Shown: positions 53,492-62,790 of the stretch, piece by piece
Numbering within the stretch: the first letter of the stretch is position 1
How the letters are laid out: each line of letters begins with the position of its first letter
NCBI GenBank assembly: GCA_014360495.1
Contig: JACIXR010000001.1
Span: 186,001-250,000 of the forward strand
Direction: 5' to 3'
Origin: a bacterium
Lineage (GTDB): Bacteria > Armatimonadota > JACIXR01
DNA: 64,000 nucleotides
The notes under the pieces: model-generated
Databases searched by the model: none
What the model was told of the DNA's origin: nothing
Seen by the model: only the letters and a program-made list of their open reading frames with translations
Translations under genes and position numbers: made by a program

Positions 53492-53530
53492 TGTGGGGGA
53501 GCGGGAGGCAGAGCCTCCCGCTCCCCCACA
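53492..53530 (+). terminator. 18-base-pair hairpin after the pseudopilin gene
   Basis: TGTGGGGGAGCGGGAGGC pairs perfectly with GCCTCCCGCTCCCCCACA around an AGA loop. The core GGGAGGC-GCCTCCC recurs in the hairpin after the second pseudopilin. Confidence 0.65.
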
Positions 53531-53538
53531 TCCTTTGA

Positions 53539-54168
53539 TTGTATAAAATAGCTTCTACTTGTATGTCGAATATGAAGCAGATTATGACGGCGATGATGAT
53601 GTACACTCAAGACTGGGATGAGAGGTTCCCCTACGCTAGCTGGGGAGACCTTCACCCTGGCGGTGTGGAGAACCCAGCTGCTTCGGACTGGCTGGATGGC
53701 ATTTACCCATACTTGAAGAATGTTCAAGTCCTTGCTTGTCCAAGCCAGGGATGGAGCCAGGGCATCTGCAATGTCATCCGCTGGAGAAACCCAGTCTGGA
53801 ACACACCTAACATCAGAGTTAACTACGGCTTCAGCGAACCTGTTGCTCTGAATTGCGGTGGAAAGGGAAGTCTTGCAGCTATGAAGTATCCCGCCGATTC
53901 CTTCGTCGTTGGAGAGTCCGTTTGCCACTGGCTTGGAGGCTATTGGAATGACCAGAAGTTCTTCTTCCGCAGGACCGCTTGGACGGACTGGTATGGCTGT
54001 GGCTGTCCACCTTCTGGCGACATTCCTCCGGATCCTGATGACCACACTTACCACTCCGGAGGAGCTAACATAGGCTTTGCTGATGGACATGTTAAGTGGA
54101 TGAAATGGGACCAGCTATACTCCGTGATGCGAGGAGGAAGGCTACGCTACGGGCAGTGTGAGCTATAA
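53539..54168 (+). pseudogene. Pseudopilin lacking its N-terminal helix
   Basis: A 209-residue frame that matches the first pseudopilin from SNMKQ onward (SNMKQIMTAMMMYTQDWDERFP; HSGGANIGFADGHVKWMKWDQ with H-x9-DG), but the prepilin signal and transmembrane helix are missing. The homology starts at ACTTGTATGTCG, only about 30 bases after the hairpin of the first gene; a TTG at 53539 or ATG at 53563 could start it. Without the signal it cannot be processed by PilD or inserted, so it is most likely a broken tandem duplicate. A TATAAA at 53542 is present but no ribosome site. Confidence 0.65.
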
Positions 54169-54175
54169 CTAAAAA

Positions 54176-54204
54176 GGGGGCGGGAGGCAAAGCCTCCCGC
54201 CCCC
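54176..54204. terminator. Bidirectional terminator between pseudopilin 2 and pilD
   Basis: GGGGGCGGGAGGC pairs with GCCTCCCGCCCCC around AAA. It is followed by AAAATTTTTATTT on the plus strand and by a T run (from AAAAA upstream) on the minus strand, so it can end both converging transcripts. Confidence 0.75.
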
Positions 54205-54211
54205 AAAATTT

Positions 54212-55024
54212 TTATTTAAACCCCGCTAATGTTAAATAAAAATCTATTAGCGAGGAAGCAAAAAATATTGCCCCTATGCTCCCTATAACTAAAAAGGGAC
54301 CAAAGGGAATATAAGTTCCCCATTCCTTCTTCCCTCTCAATATCAAACATATCCCCCATATTGCCCCCACTAAGACAGCAAGGAAAAAAGCGACAAGCGC
54401 GTTCTTCCAACCCAAACAAGCTCCCATCCCACCCGCCAACATCACATCGCCTCCGCCCATACTCTCCTTCTTAAATATCTTCCTCCCAATCAAATCTATC
54501 AGAACAACGAGAAGCGCCATGGCTAAAGCGGAGAATATCGCGGGCGGAAGAAAACCCCACATAAGCTCATCCCTTTTCTGCCAAATCATAATCCCATTTA
54601 TGAGGATGCCCCATCCTATCGTAAAAAAGGAGAGCTGGTCGGGTATTATGTAGTGCTGGAGGTCTATGAAAAAGACAGCGATAAGGGCTAAGCTGAATGG
54701 GAGGTAGAGGAGAAGAAGATAGGGTTCGTAATCATAAATCAAAAACCTATATGCAAGGAGGAGTGATAAACTGGAGGAGGCTAATTCAACTATTAGATAG
54801 CGTGGCTCTATTCTCTCCCCACAATATCTACATCGTCCTTTAAGCATCAAATAGCTGAGGATAGGGATTAGGTCGAGGGGGCGGAGTGGGGCGTTGCATT
54901 TGGGGCAGTGGGAAGGTGGGAAGACGATGGATTCCTCTCTTGGCAGGCGCCAAATTAGCATATTGAGAAAGCTTCCAACCACCGCGCCGAAGATAAAGGC
55001 GCCTGCCAGAACAAGAGGAACCAT
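54212..55024 (-). CDS. pilD: Prepilin peptidase/N-methyltransferase
   Basis: A 270-residue A24 aspartic peptidase with about seven membrane segments. The zinc-binding pairs CPKCNAPLRP and CRYCGERIEP, the first active Asp in FFIDLQHYIIPD and GGGDVMLAGG (second active Asp) are present. It cleaves after the Gly of the prepilin signal and methylates the new N-terminus, so it should process the pseudopilin at 52712. Last gene of the pilB-pilT-pilC-pilD run, 16 bases after pilC. Confidence 0.93.
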   Translation of the reverse strand: MVPLVLAGAFIFGAVVGSFLNMLIWRLPREESIVFPPSHCPKCNAPLRPLDLIPILSYLMLKGRCRYCGERIEPRYLIVELASSSLSLLLAYRFLIYDYEPYLLLLYLPFSLALIAVFFIDLQHYIIPDQLSFFTIGWGILINGIMIWQKRDELMWGFLPPAIFSALAMALLVVLIDLIGRKIFKKESMGGGDVMLAGGMGACLGWKNALVAFFLAVLVGAIWGICLILRGKKEWGTYIPFGPFLVIGSIGAIFFASSLIDFYLTLAGFK

Positions 55025-55040
55025 TTATTCTTTTTAAGCT

Positions 55041-56285
55041 TTACCCTCCGCCGCCTTGCTCTCCTATCTTCTGGAGAACCGTTATAATGGGACCCCAGAG
55101 GGCGATGAGGATAACGAGAACAGCGCCTCCGAGGAGGACGAGAACGACAGGCTGGATGGCATCGGAGAGGGACTGAATGGCGGTATCAACTTCCTGCTCA
55201 TAGAACTCTGCGACTTTAATGAGCATATCGTCAAGCGCACCGGACTCCTCTCCAACGCTGACCATATGCACGACCATGGGTGGGAAGTATTTGCTCTTCT
55301 GCATAGGACCAGCGATTGGGTCACCCTCTCGGATGCGGGCTCTTGCCTCCAAAATCGCGTCGCCGATTATGGAGTTGCCGACGGTTCCAGCGGTGGTTTC
55401 CATAGCTTGAAGGATGGGGACGCCGGAGCCAAGGAGGGTGGCAAGTGTGCGGGAGAAGCGGGCAAGGGCGAGCTTATGGGAGAGCTTGCCGACTACGGGT
55501 GCTTTCAACATCATGAAATCCCAGGCTCTTCTGCCCCAGCGGGTGCTCTTCAAAACGCGATAGACAATAAATAACCCAACCAGGATAGCGATTATCCAGT
55601 ACCATTTATGAATGACGAAATCGCTGAAGTTCATTAGAGCCCTTGTGAGAGGAGGGAGTTCCTCCTCCGCTCCCGTCTTCTGGGTAATCTCCGCTATCAT
55701 ATTGATGAACCTTGGCACGACGAAGGTGACAAGGACGAGGATAATCATAAGAGCGAAGCCAACGACTATGATTGGGTAAGTCAAAGCTCCCTTGACCTTC
55801 CTCCGCAGGGCGAGGTCATCTTCTAAGAACTTGGCGATTCTTTGGAGGACTTCCTCCAACGCGCCACCGACTTCACCAGCCCTAACAAGCCCTACATAAA
55901 GGTCGGAGAAGACGCGAGGATGCTTTGCCATTGCTCTTGAGAGGCTTTCGCCTCCCTCAACATCCCTGCGAACCTGATTTATCACCTTGCGAAGAGTTCC
56001 GCTCGTCGTCTGCTCCTCCAAGACAGAGAGCGCCTTAACGAGGGTTACGCCTGCGTCTATCATCGTTGAGAACTGCCTGCTGAATATCGCGAGGTCGGAT
56101 ATCTTAACGCCGCCGATGAATGGCAGCGCGAAGCCAGCTCCCGCTATCTTCTCCCTTCTTATAGAAACGACCTTATATCCTTCCCTAGCAAGCCTCTGCG
56201 CCAATACCTTCTCATTCTCAGCCTCGGCTCTTCCTCTTATTATCTGCCCCGATATATCTCGCGCTGCGTATTCGTAGTTTGGCAT
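55041..56285 (-). CDS. pilC: Inner-membrane pilus assembly protein PilC/GspF
   Basis: A 414-residue platform protein with the usual two copies of the T2SSF domain, FSRQFSTMIDAGVTLVKAL near residue 80 and LARFSRTLATLLGSGVPIL near 275, and three membrane segments (about 175, 225 and 380). It couples the ATPases to fibre growth. 27 bases after pilT, 16 before pilD. Confidence 0.93.
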   Translation of the reverse strand: MPNYEYAARDISGQIIRGRAEAENEKVLAQRLAREGYKVVSIRREKIAGAGFALPFIGGVKISDLAIFSRQFSTMIDAGVTLVKALSVLEEQTTSGTLRKVINQVRRDVEGGESLSRAMAKHPRVFSDLYVGLVRAGEVGGALEEVLQRIAKFLEDDLALRRKVKGALTYPIIVVGFALMIILVLVTFVVPRFINMIAEITQKTGAEEELPPLTRALMNFSDFVIHKWYWIIAILVGLFIVYRVLKSTRWGRRAWDFMMLKAPVVGKLSHKLALARFSRTLATLLGSGVPILQAMETTAGTVGNSIIGDAILEARARIREGDPIAGPMQKSKYFPPMVVHMVSVGEESGALDDMLIKVAEFYEQEVDTAIQSLSDAIQPVVLVLLGGAVLVILIALWGPIITVLQKIGEQGGGG

Positions 56286-56312
56286 ATTATCTCACCTCCT
56301 TTTTTCAATCTT

Positions 56313-57452
56313 TCATCTCGGGCGGACTGGTCCCGAACTGGCGATTAATTTCTTAAGCTCATCGGGATTTATCGCCCGGCTCATTGCCTCTTCATAGGTT
56401 ATCAGTCCCCTGATATAAAGGTCTCTTAGGGACTGGTCCATTGTTTGCATTCCTATCTCACCGCTCGTCTGAATTATTGAGGGAATCTGATGGAACTTCA
56501 TCTCCCTTATGAGATTGCGAATTGCGGGGGTGCAAATCATAACTTCGCAGGCGGGGACTCTGCCGGGTCCATCGGCTCGGGGAAGCAACTGCTGGGATAT
56601 CACCGCCACAAGCGTATTTGCCAATTGAACCCTCACTTGGTCCTGCTGGGAGGGCGGAAAAACATCTATGATTCTCTCAACCGTTTGGGCAGCGTTGTTC
56701 GTGTGGAGGGTGGCGAGGACAAGGTGTCCTGTCTCAGCCGCTGTTATAGCGGTTGCCATTGTCTCCAAATCCCTCATCTCCCCCACAAGTATTACATCGG
56801 GGTCTTCGCGCAAGGCACTGCGAAGAGCGGCTGCGAAGCTTTTCGTATCATGTCCCACTTCCCTTTGATTTATGATGGACATCTTGTGGGGATGGATATA
56901 TTCTATTGGGTCTTCAATCGTTATTATATGACAACTGCGCTCAGAGTTTATCACACCTATCATAGCGGCGAGGGTAGTGGATTTACCCGAGCCCGTGGGA
57001 CCTGTTACGAGGACCAAGCCACGAGGTTTGCGAGTTATATCCTCCAAAATGGGAGGGAGATTGAGCTCCCTTATGGTTGGGATGCGAGCGGGGATGAGGC
57101 GAAAGGCTCCCGCTACATTGCCCCTATCCCGATAAATATTGCAGCGGAAGCGAGCTATTTTGCTTAGGGAATAGGAGAAGTCCAGTTCCCATTCGCTTTC
57201 AAATCTTTGAATCTGGTCATCTCTTAGGATGTCATAAATCAACCTCTGCGCCTGGGAAGGCTTGACCCTCTCATAGGGCGTGGGAATGAGCTTCCCATCC
57301 ACCCTTATGATGGGTGGAACTCCCACTACAAGATGGAGGTCGGAAGCCCCCTTCTCAACCACTATTCTCAATAGGTCGTCTATATGCACATCGTCTAATG
57401 GTAGCTGGCGACCGACTTCTTTTTCCGCGATTGGGTCTGGGCGATTCTCCAT
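56313..57452 (-). CDS. pilT: Pilus retraction ATPase PilT
   Basis: A 379-residue hexameric ATPase with Walker A GPTGSGKSTTLAAMIG, Asp box, Walker B ILVGEMRDLETM and the C-terminal AIRNLIRE motif (in TPAIRNLIREMKFHQIP) that is diagnostic for PilT. It powers retraction, so the apparatus is probably a true type IV pilus, not only a secretion pseudopilus. Confidence 0.94.
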   Translation of the reverse strand: MENRPDPIAEKEVGRQLPLDDVHIDDLLRIVVEKGASDLHLVVGVPPIIRVDGKLIPTPYERVKPSQAQRLIYDILRDDQIQRFESEWELDFSYSLSKIARFRCNIYRDRGNVAGAFRLIPARIPTIRELNLPPILEDITRKPRGLVLVTGPTGSGKSTTLAAMIGVINSERSCHIITIEDPIEYIHPHKMSIINQREVGHDTKSFAAALRSALREDPDVILVGEMRDLETMATAITAAETGHLVLATLHTNNAAQTVERIIDVFPPSQQDQVRVQLANTLVAVISQQLLPRADGPGRVPACEVMICTPAIRNLIREMKFHQIPSIIQTSGEIGMQTMDQSLRDLYIRGLITYEEAMSRAINPDELKKLIASSGPVRPR

Positions 57453-57471
57453 ACTCTCTTACCTCCTTTAA

Positions 57472-59223
57472 TTAGAATCCTACCGTTGCTGCCACGCGGA
57501 GCACTTCCTCAATCGTTGTTATTCCCGCCATAGCTTTCCGCAAACCATCTTCCATCAAGGTCTTCATCCCAGCCGCCCTAGCTGCTTCCCTTATTTCAGA
57601 AAGAGGCGCCCTCCTCACAATCAGCTCCGCTATCTCCTCGTTCACCACCATAAGCTCAAATATACCCGTTCTTCCATAATAACCGGTGTGGCGGCAATAC
57701 TCGCAACCTCTTCCCCTATAGAAAGTTACTCCCTCAACTTCCTCAGGGGTAAGACCCAAACGCCTCAGCCCCTCAACTGGCGGCTTATATGGTTCCTTAC
57801 AGCGAGGACAGAGGGTTCTAACAAGGCGCTGAGCGAGGACTCCTATCAAGGAAGCGGAAATTAGGAAAGGCTCAACTCCCATATCAACGAGACGAGTTAC
57901 AGCTGTTGGGGCATCGTTAGTGTGGAGTGTGGAGAGGACAAGGTGTCCTGTAAGGGAAGCTTCAATCGCTATCTCCGCGGTTTCAAGGTCTCTTATCTCT
58001 CCTACCATTATTATGTCCGGGTCGTGGCGGAGGAAATATCTCAATGCGTTACTGAAGAGAAGACCTGCCTTGGTATTGACTTGCACCTGATAAATTCCCG
58101 CCAGCTGGTATTCAACTGGGTCCTCAATCGTTATTATGTTCACCTCGGTTGTATTCAATCTGCTCAAGATGGAGTACTGGGTAGTCGTTTTCCCCGACCC
58201 TGTAGGACCAGTTGAGAGGATAATGCCGTGGGGATGAGTTATCAGCTTTTCAAGGGCAGCGAATGTATCGGGGAAGAAGCCCAACTTGTGCAATCCAATC
58301 AAGGGGCTCTGCCTATCAAGTATTCGCATCACTATCTTCTCCCCGGTGATGGTGGGGATGCAAGAGACACGCAGGTCGTAATCCTTGCCGTCTGGTGTCC
58401 TTATGGGGATTCTTCCATCCTGGGGGAGACGACGCTCAGCGATGTTCATATCAGCCATAATCTTTATTCTTGAGGTGAGGGGCGGATGGAGAAAGCGGGG
58501 GAGATTCATAACCTCATGAAGGATGCCATCTATCCTATATCTAATCCTCACGCTTCTTCTCTCTGGCTCAACATGGATATCGGAGGCTCTCTCCCTTATC
58601 GCTTGATGGATTATGGCGTTAACCGCCCTTATGATTGGTGCCTCCTCAGCAACTCTAATCGCTTCTTCCTCCTCAGCGGAAATTTCTCCCCTTGCTCTAA
58701 GTGTGGATATAGCCTCCTGAACGGCGGTTGGCAAACCACCACCTCCAGCGGCGGTCTCCGTTAAAACAGCCGGCGTGGGCGCCGTTTCCCCACGATAGTG
58801 CCTATTTATAGCCTCGCTTATCATCTCAGGCACTGCTACTGCTGGCTCTATTTCCAAGCCAGTGACGAGCCTTAGGTCATCTATGGCAAGGATGTTCGTT
58901 GGGTCAGCCATAGCGACCAATAGCTTTCTGTCCCCTATCTTTCGCACGGGGATGACATTGTAACGCTGGGCGAAATGTTGGGGAACAAGATTTACAGCGC
59001 TGGGGTCTATACGCTCCTTGCTGAAATCAATGTAAGGATACCCCAGTTGTTGAGCGTAGGCGCTGTAAACTTGTTCCTCATTCGCGTAGCCAAGGTCTAT
59101 AAGGAGTTTCTTGATGTCTCCTTTAGTTGCCTTAGCAACATCACGCACCTCCTTGAGCTGCTCGGGAGTTATAACTCCCTGCTCAAGGAGTATTTCGCCT
59201 ATATCCTTTCTCATCATTGCCAT
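57472..59223 (-). CDS. pilB: Pilus extension ATPase PilB/GspE
   Basis: A 583-residue ATPase. The N-terminal domain (about 1-150, GVITPEQLKE, LGYPYIDFS) is the MshEN-type domain; the ATPase has GPTGSGKTTTQYSIL, MVGEIRDLETAEIAI and a zinc-binding four-Cys loop (CPRC ... CEYC). It drives fibre assembly. First gene of the run, upstream of pilT. Confidence 0.94.
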   Translation of the reverse strand: MAMMRKDIGEILLEQGVITPEQLKEVRDVAKATKGDIKKLLIDLGYANEEQVYSAYAQQLGYPYIDFSKERIDPSAVNLVPQHFAQRYNVIPVRKIGDRKLLVAMADPTNILAIDDLRLVTGLEIEPAVAVPEMISEAINRHYRGETAPTPAVLTETAAGGGGLPTAVQEAISTLRARGEISAEEEEAIRVAEEAPIIRAVNAIIHQAIRERASDIHVEPERRSVRIRYRIDGILHEVMNLPRFLHPPLTSRIKIMADMNIAERRLPQDGRIPIRTPDGKDYDLRVSCIPTITGEKIVMRILDRQSPLIGLHKLGFFPDTFAALEKLITHPHGIILSTGPTGSGKTTTQYSILSRLNTTEVNIITIEDPVEYQLAGIYQVQVNTKAGLLFSNALRYFLRHDPDIIMVGEIRDLETAEIAIEASLTGHLVLSTLHTNDAPTAVTRLVDMGVEPFLISASLIGVLAQRLVRTLCPRCKEPYKPPVEGLRRLGLTPEEVEGVTFYRGRGCEYCRHTGYYGRTGIFELMVVNEEIAELIVRRAPLSEIREAARAAGMKTLMEDGLRKAMAGITTIEEVLRVAATVGF

Positions 59224-59269
59224 AACTGCTCACGCCCCTTTTTAGGGTATTTAAGTAAATCATTTCCTA

Positions 59270-60139
59270 TTATACATCAAACAAAATTTTTTGCAATACC
59301 TTTTCCATAACCTCTAAAGGTGCTTTCCTTCCCGTCCAAATCTCAAAGGAAAAAGCCCCTTGATGGAGGAGCATCTTCCATCCCTCCACAACCTCCGCCC
59401 CCCTTTCCCTCGCAGCCTTCAATAACGGGGTTTCCCTGGGATTGTAAACCAAATCCATCACCACCATCCCCTCCTTTAAAAGCTCGCTCACTCCTTCTAT
59501 CTCCTCCCCCTTCATTCCTAAGGATGTAGCATTTATTAGAATATCCGCTCCTTTCATAGCTTCCTTCAGATTAGAAGGTGTTAATGCTCTCCCTTCTATC
59601 GCGCCAAGATTTTTATATTTCTCAGCCAATTCTCTCGCTTTCTCCTCTGTCCTATTCAGTATTATACAACTTGCCCCAGATGAAACAAGGGCATAAGCGA
59701 CAGCCCTCCCCGCTCCTCCCGCTCCCAATAGAACCGCTCTCTTCCCCCTAACATCCACGTTCAACGCCCTCTTAAATCCTTCAACATCGGTATTATAACC
59801 GATGAGCTTACCATTGAGATTCTGCACCGTGTTAACTGCTCCCACCATTTCAGCTTCCTCGCTGAGGACATCAAGGAATTGACTCACCTTCTCCTTGTGG
59901 GGAATCGTCACATTCAAACCCACTATCCCCAATCCCCTCACCCCATCCATTGCAAGCTTTAGGTTTGGGGGAGCTACTTCCCAGGCAACATAGATATAGT
60001 TCAGACCTAAATGGGAGAAGGCAGAGTTATGCATCTGAGGGGATAGGGAGTGGGAAATGGGATAACCAATAACCCCTACCACCTTCGTGGTGGCATTTAT
60101 AAATTTTGCTCTTAAATCTATTTCAACTGTCCGCTCCAT
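59270..60139 (-). CDS. aroE: Shikimate dehydrogenase
   Basis: A 289-residue NADP enzyme reducing 3-dehydroshikimate to shikimate in aromatic amino acid synthesis. VIGYPISHSLSPQMHN is the substrate site, NVTIPHKEKV holds the catalytic Lys, GAGGAGRAVAYAL binds NADP. It follows the HAD gene by 6 bases. Other aro genes are absent here. Confidence 0.95.
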   Translation of the reverse strand: MERTVEIDLRAKFINATTKVVGVIGYPISHSLSPQMHNSAFSHLGLNYIYVAWEVAPPNLKLAMDGVRGLGIVGLNVTIPHKEKVSQFLDVLSEEAEMVGAVNTVQNLNGKLIGYNTDVEGFKRALNVDVRGKRAVLLGAGGAGRAVAYALVSSGASCIILNRTEEKARELAEKYKNLGAIEGRALTPSNLKEAMKGADILINATSLGMKGEEIEGVSELLKEGMVVMDLVYNPRETPLLKAARERGAEVVEGWKMLLHQGAFSFEIWTGRKAPLEVMEKVLQKILFDV

Positions 60140-60145
60140 ATCCTT

Positions 60146-60679
60146 TCATATATTTTGACGAAAATAAGACTCAATATGTTCCCTAATTGCGAGCCGGAGA
60201 AGGAACCGCTCAAGATAATAGAAAAGCCTCGTCATAATTCCTGCACCTCCCTCCAACGGCTTCACTAATATCGTCCACATACCGACTCTATTCCCTCCCC
60301 ATATATCTGTCAATAATCTATCTCCTATCATAACGCTTTCGTTAGGCTTCACTCCAAGGTAATTTAACGCCTTTCTCAGACCACCTCTTCTCGGCTTGAA
60401 TTTCCCCCTTACATATGGAATTCCTAACTCAAGGCTTATCCTCCATAACCTCCTCATCTTGAAAGTGTTTGAAAAGATGCACAACTTGAACTCTTTCCCC
60501 TTTGCCTCCTCTATCCAAGCTCTTACCTTTTGAGGAACTTCGCTTTTACCTCCCAAAGCTATGGTGTTGTCAAGGTCAAGCAGGATAGCTTTTATTCCCA
60601 GCTCTTTAAGCTTCTCAAGTTCTACCTCCCAAAGGGAAGGATAAATAAAGTGAGGGACTATCCCTTTTCCCCTTGCCAA
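60146..60679 (-). CDS. YqeG-family HAD phosphatase
   Basis: A 177-residue HAD subfamily IIIA protein: IKAILLDLDNTIALGG has the nucleophile Asp and acid Asp, CIFSNTFKMRR the Thr/Ser motif, KPRRGGLRKAL the Lys and MIGDRLLTDIWGG the final Asp pair. YqeG-type proteins are mitochondrial-PGP-phosphatase relatives (possible phosphatidylglycerophosphate phosphatase). The start lies inside mltG (22-base overlap). Confidence 0.9.
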   Translation of the reverse strand: MARGKGIVPHFIYPSLWEVELEKLKELGIKAILLDLDNTIALGGKSEVPQKVRAWIEEAKGKEFKLCIFSNTFKMRRLWRISLELGIPYVRGKFKPRRGGLRKALNYLGVKPNESVMIGDRLLTDIWGGNRVGMWTILVKPLEGGAGIMTRLFYYLERFLLRLAIREHIESYFRQNI

Positions 60680-61668
60680 AGCCTTCTCGCCCTCTCTACA
60701 GCCTTGAAATGTTCCTCAGCGGTCAAAGAGAAGATGTGATAACCATCTGGACGAGCTACATAAAAGAGGAAAGGCGTGTCTTCAGGATTCAGCGCCGCCT
60801 CTATGGATGGAAGTCCGGGGTTGCATATTGGGGTTGGAGGCAATCCCTTCACCTTATAGGTATTATATGGGGAATCTATCTCCAAATCCTTATATGTGAT
60901 TCTTTCCTTATGTCTGGGCAAAACATATTGAACTGTAGCGTCACATTCAAGCTTCATTCCCTTTCTCAATCTATTTAGAAGGACACCAGCTATCAGCCTC
61001 CTTTCCTCGTCGTGCTTTGCCTCCCATTCAACTAAGGAGGCAAGTTTTAGCGCGTCGTAAAATGGAAGTTCACCGCCTCTTTCCACCTTCTCCAGAACCT
61101 TTTTCCGAAAGTTCCATAGCATAGCCTTCAAAATGTTCTCGGGGCTTTCCCCTTTTGCAAAGTAGTATGTATCGGGGAATAGAAATCCCTCCAGATTACC
61201 GGAGGGAGCGCCCACTATCATTCTGAGGGTAAGGGGAGCGTTTGTAGCGAGATGAACGAACTCTTTAGCGGAGACTATGCCAGCTTTTTCCAGCCTCTCC
61301 CCTATCTGCCTTATACTGAAGCCCTCAGGAATGGTTACTTTGATTTTCTTCACTTCGCCTTCGGCGAGGATGCCCAATATCTTCCATGAGGGAAGAGCTG
61401 GGGAAAGCTCATAAAATCCTGCCTTCAATTTCCTCCCTTTACCCGTTAGGAGGGCAAGGAGAACGAAGGAAAATTTGCTCCTTATAAGTTTTTCGCTCTT
61501 TAATTCATCCGCTATGTAAAAAAGAGATGTTCCCTCCTTTATCTCTATATCCTTTCGCTCGCCTTTCCCCACGGGAAGCAGAGAAAGGAAGAAGAGCAAG
61601 AGGAAAAAAGATAAAAGGAGGTAGAGAAGCTTTACCCCTTCTTTTCCGCTCAGCTTATAGCGTTTCAT
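60658..61668 (-). CDS. mltG: Endolytic murein transglycosylase MltG
   Basis: A 336-residue protein with one N-terminal membrane helix (about 12-32), a LysM-like part (EGFSIRQIGERLEKAG) and the YceG domain; LVEWEAKHDEERRLIAGVLLNRLR carries the catalytic Glu (in VEWEA) and YNTYKVKGLPPTPICNPG the conserved substrate region. It cuts nascent peptidoglycan strands. First gene of the minus-strand run with the HAD and aroE genes. Confidence 0.94.
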   Translation of the reverse strand: MKRYKLSGKEGVKLLYLLLSFFLLLFFLSLLPVGKGERKDIEIKEGTSLFYIADELKSEKLIRSKFSFVLLALLTGKGRKLKAGFYELSPALPSWKILGILAEGEVKKIKVTIPEGFSIRQIGERLEKAGIVSAKEFVHLATNAPLTLRMIVGAPSGNLEGFLFPDTYYFAKGESPENILKAMLWNFRKKVLEKVERGGELPFYDALKLASLVEWEAKHDEERRLIAGVLLNRLRKGMKLECDATVQYVLPRHKERITYKDLEIDSPYNTYKVKGLPPTPICNPGLPSIEAALNPEDTPFLFYVARPDGYHIFSLTAEEHFKAVERARRLWQGEKG

Positions 61669-61718
61669 CTATGCCAATTTTAGATTATAAATGATTTTGA
61701 CGAATTATCAAAGATTAG

Positions 61719-62186
61719 TGTATAATTCCATAACATTTGAGACTCCTCTGGTTATTAAATTCCTCTATATCCGTTGAGTCCAGCGGGTATACATCTATGC
61801 AATATTCTTGGATAGTTCTCTGGAATCGCTCCACATAGCCGCTCTCTTGCGGTCTCTTTGGATGAGTGTAGAAATGGATGATACACTTATTCCTGAGAAA
61901 ATCTTCAAATTCTCCCGCGAACTCGCTCCCGTTATCCGTTTGAACACACCTCACAGGGAAGGGGGATAACCAAATCTTGAGACAACATCTATTCTTCTAC
62001 CCTTTTATATTGTATCACTCTTATATCCCAGTTTCTTTTTCTTGGATTTTTAGGTCTTCTTGAGAGAGGTCGGAGCGCTGCGGGGTTATAACCTGAGTCT
62101 TTGTATATCTTTAACTTAACTATATCTTCTCCTTTCAAATCTCTCCTCTTATCTATATATTCCAATATCTTTTTGAAATTATTCAA
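61719..62186 (-). mobile_element. Non-autonomous IS481-like derivative (copy D)
   Basis: About 468 bases with the same outer ends and the same internal junction ACAACATCTATTCTTCTA as the copy at 48362, so the middle of the transposase (first catalytic Asp region) is missing. The C-terminal frame at 61715-61954 retains TDNGSEFAGEFEDF and the Glu region; the N-terminal piece at 61989-62186 matches copy B. Two separated loci with one deletion mean that the element moved after the deletion, using an enzyme in trans. Confidence 0.75.
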
Positions 62187-62254
62187 ATTAGAGTGGTACT
62201 ATCTTTTACCATTTTCTCTGGAAATAAAATTTTCTTTAGTGTAAAATAGAATTG

Positions 62255-62782
62255 ATGAGGATTAAGATTTATCCCGTTGGCGATTTAAGATGCGATATCC
62301 TCCCTTATCTCAAGGAGGAACTCTTCAGGATAATCTCCTTCCCCTGTTCCATTAGTGAGGAAACCATTGCTCCCCCTCCGGAGGCGAAGGTGGGAGAAAG
62401 ATACAACGCCTCAATCATCCTTCACAACCTTCCCTCATGTGATGAAGGGGAAAGGGTGTTAGGGGTATGCGACCTTGACCTATTTGTTCCGGGCTACAAT
62501 TTCATATTTGGTGAGGCTGAGTTTATGGGAACCCGTGCTTTAATAAGCCTCTATAGGCTTTATCCCCAATTTTGGGGTGAGCCACCAAACGATGCAATCC
62601 TTTTGGAGCGAGCAGTAAAGGAAGCAACTCACGAGATTGGACATACATTTGGCTTGCGTCATTGTCCAAATAGGCGCTGTGTGATGCATTTCTCCAATTC
62701 AATTTGGGATACAGATATAAAGGGAGCCCTTTTCTGCGAGAATTGCCAAGCCCAGCTGAAAGATAATTTCTTTGGAAGGTGA
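62255..62782 (+). CDS. Archaemetzincin-like zinc metallopeptidase
   Basis: A 175-residue metzincin with HEIGHTFGLRHC (HExxHxxGxxH plus Cys), then CVMHF (Met-turn) and a CENC zinc-ribbon pair. This is the archaemetzincin/AmzA pattern. Substrate unknown; such proteins are found in archaea, vertebrates and a minority of bacteria. Start is ATG 62255 or TTG 62252; a TAAAAT box ends about 7 bases upstream and no ribosome site is present, pointing to a leaderless message. Confidence 0.88.
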   Translation: MRIKIYPVGDLRCDILPYLKEELFRIISFPCSISEETIAPPPEAKVGERYNASIILHNLPSCDEGERVLGVCDLDLFVPGYNFIFGEAEFMGTRALISLYRLYPQFWGEPPNDAILLERAVKEATHEIGHTFGLRHCPNRRCVMHFSNSIWDTDIKGALFCENCQAQLKDNFFGR

Positions 62783-62790
62783 GCGCCAAG

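Noticed and set aside
56490-57167. Long plus-strand frame opposite pilT
   Set aside because: pilT is certain from its motifs; the antisense frame has no recognisable protein features or start signals.
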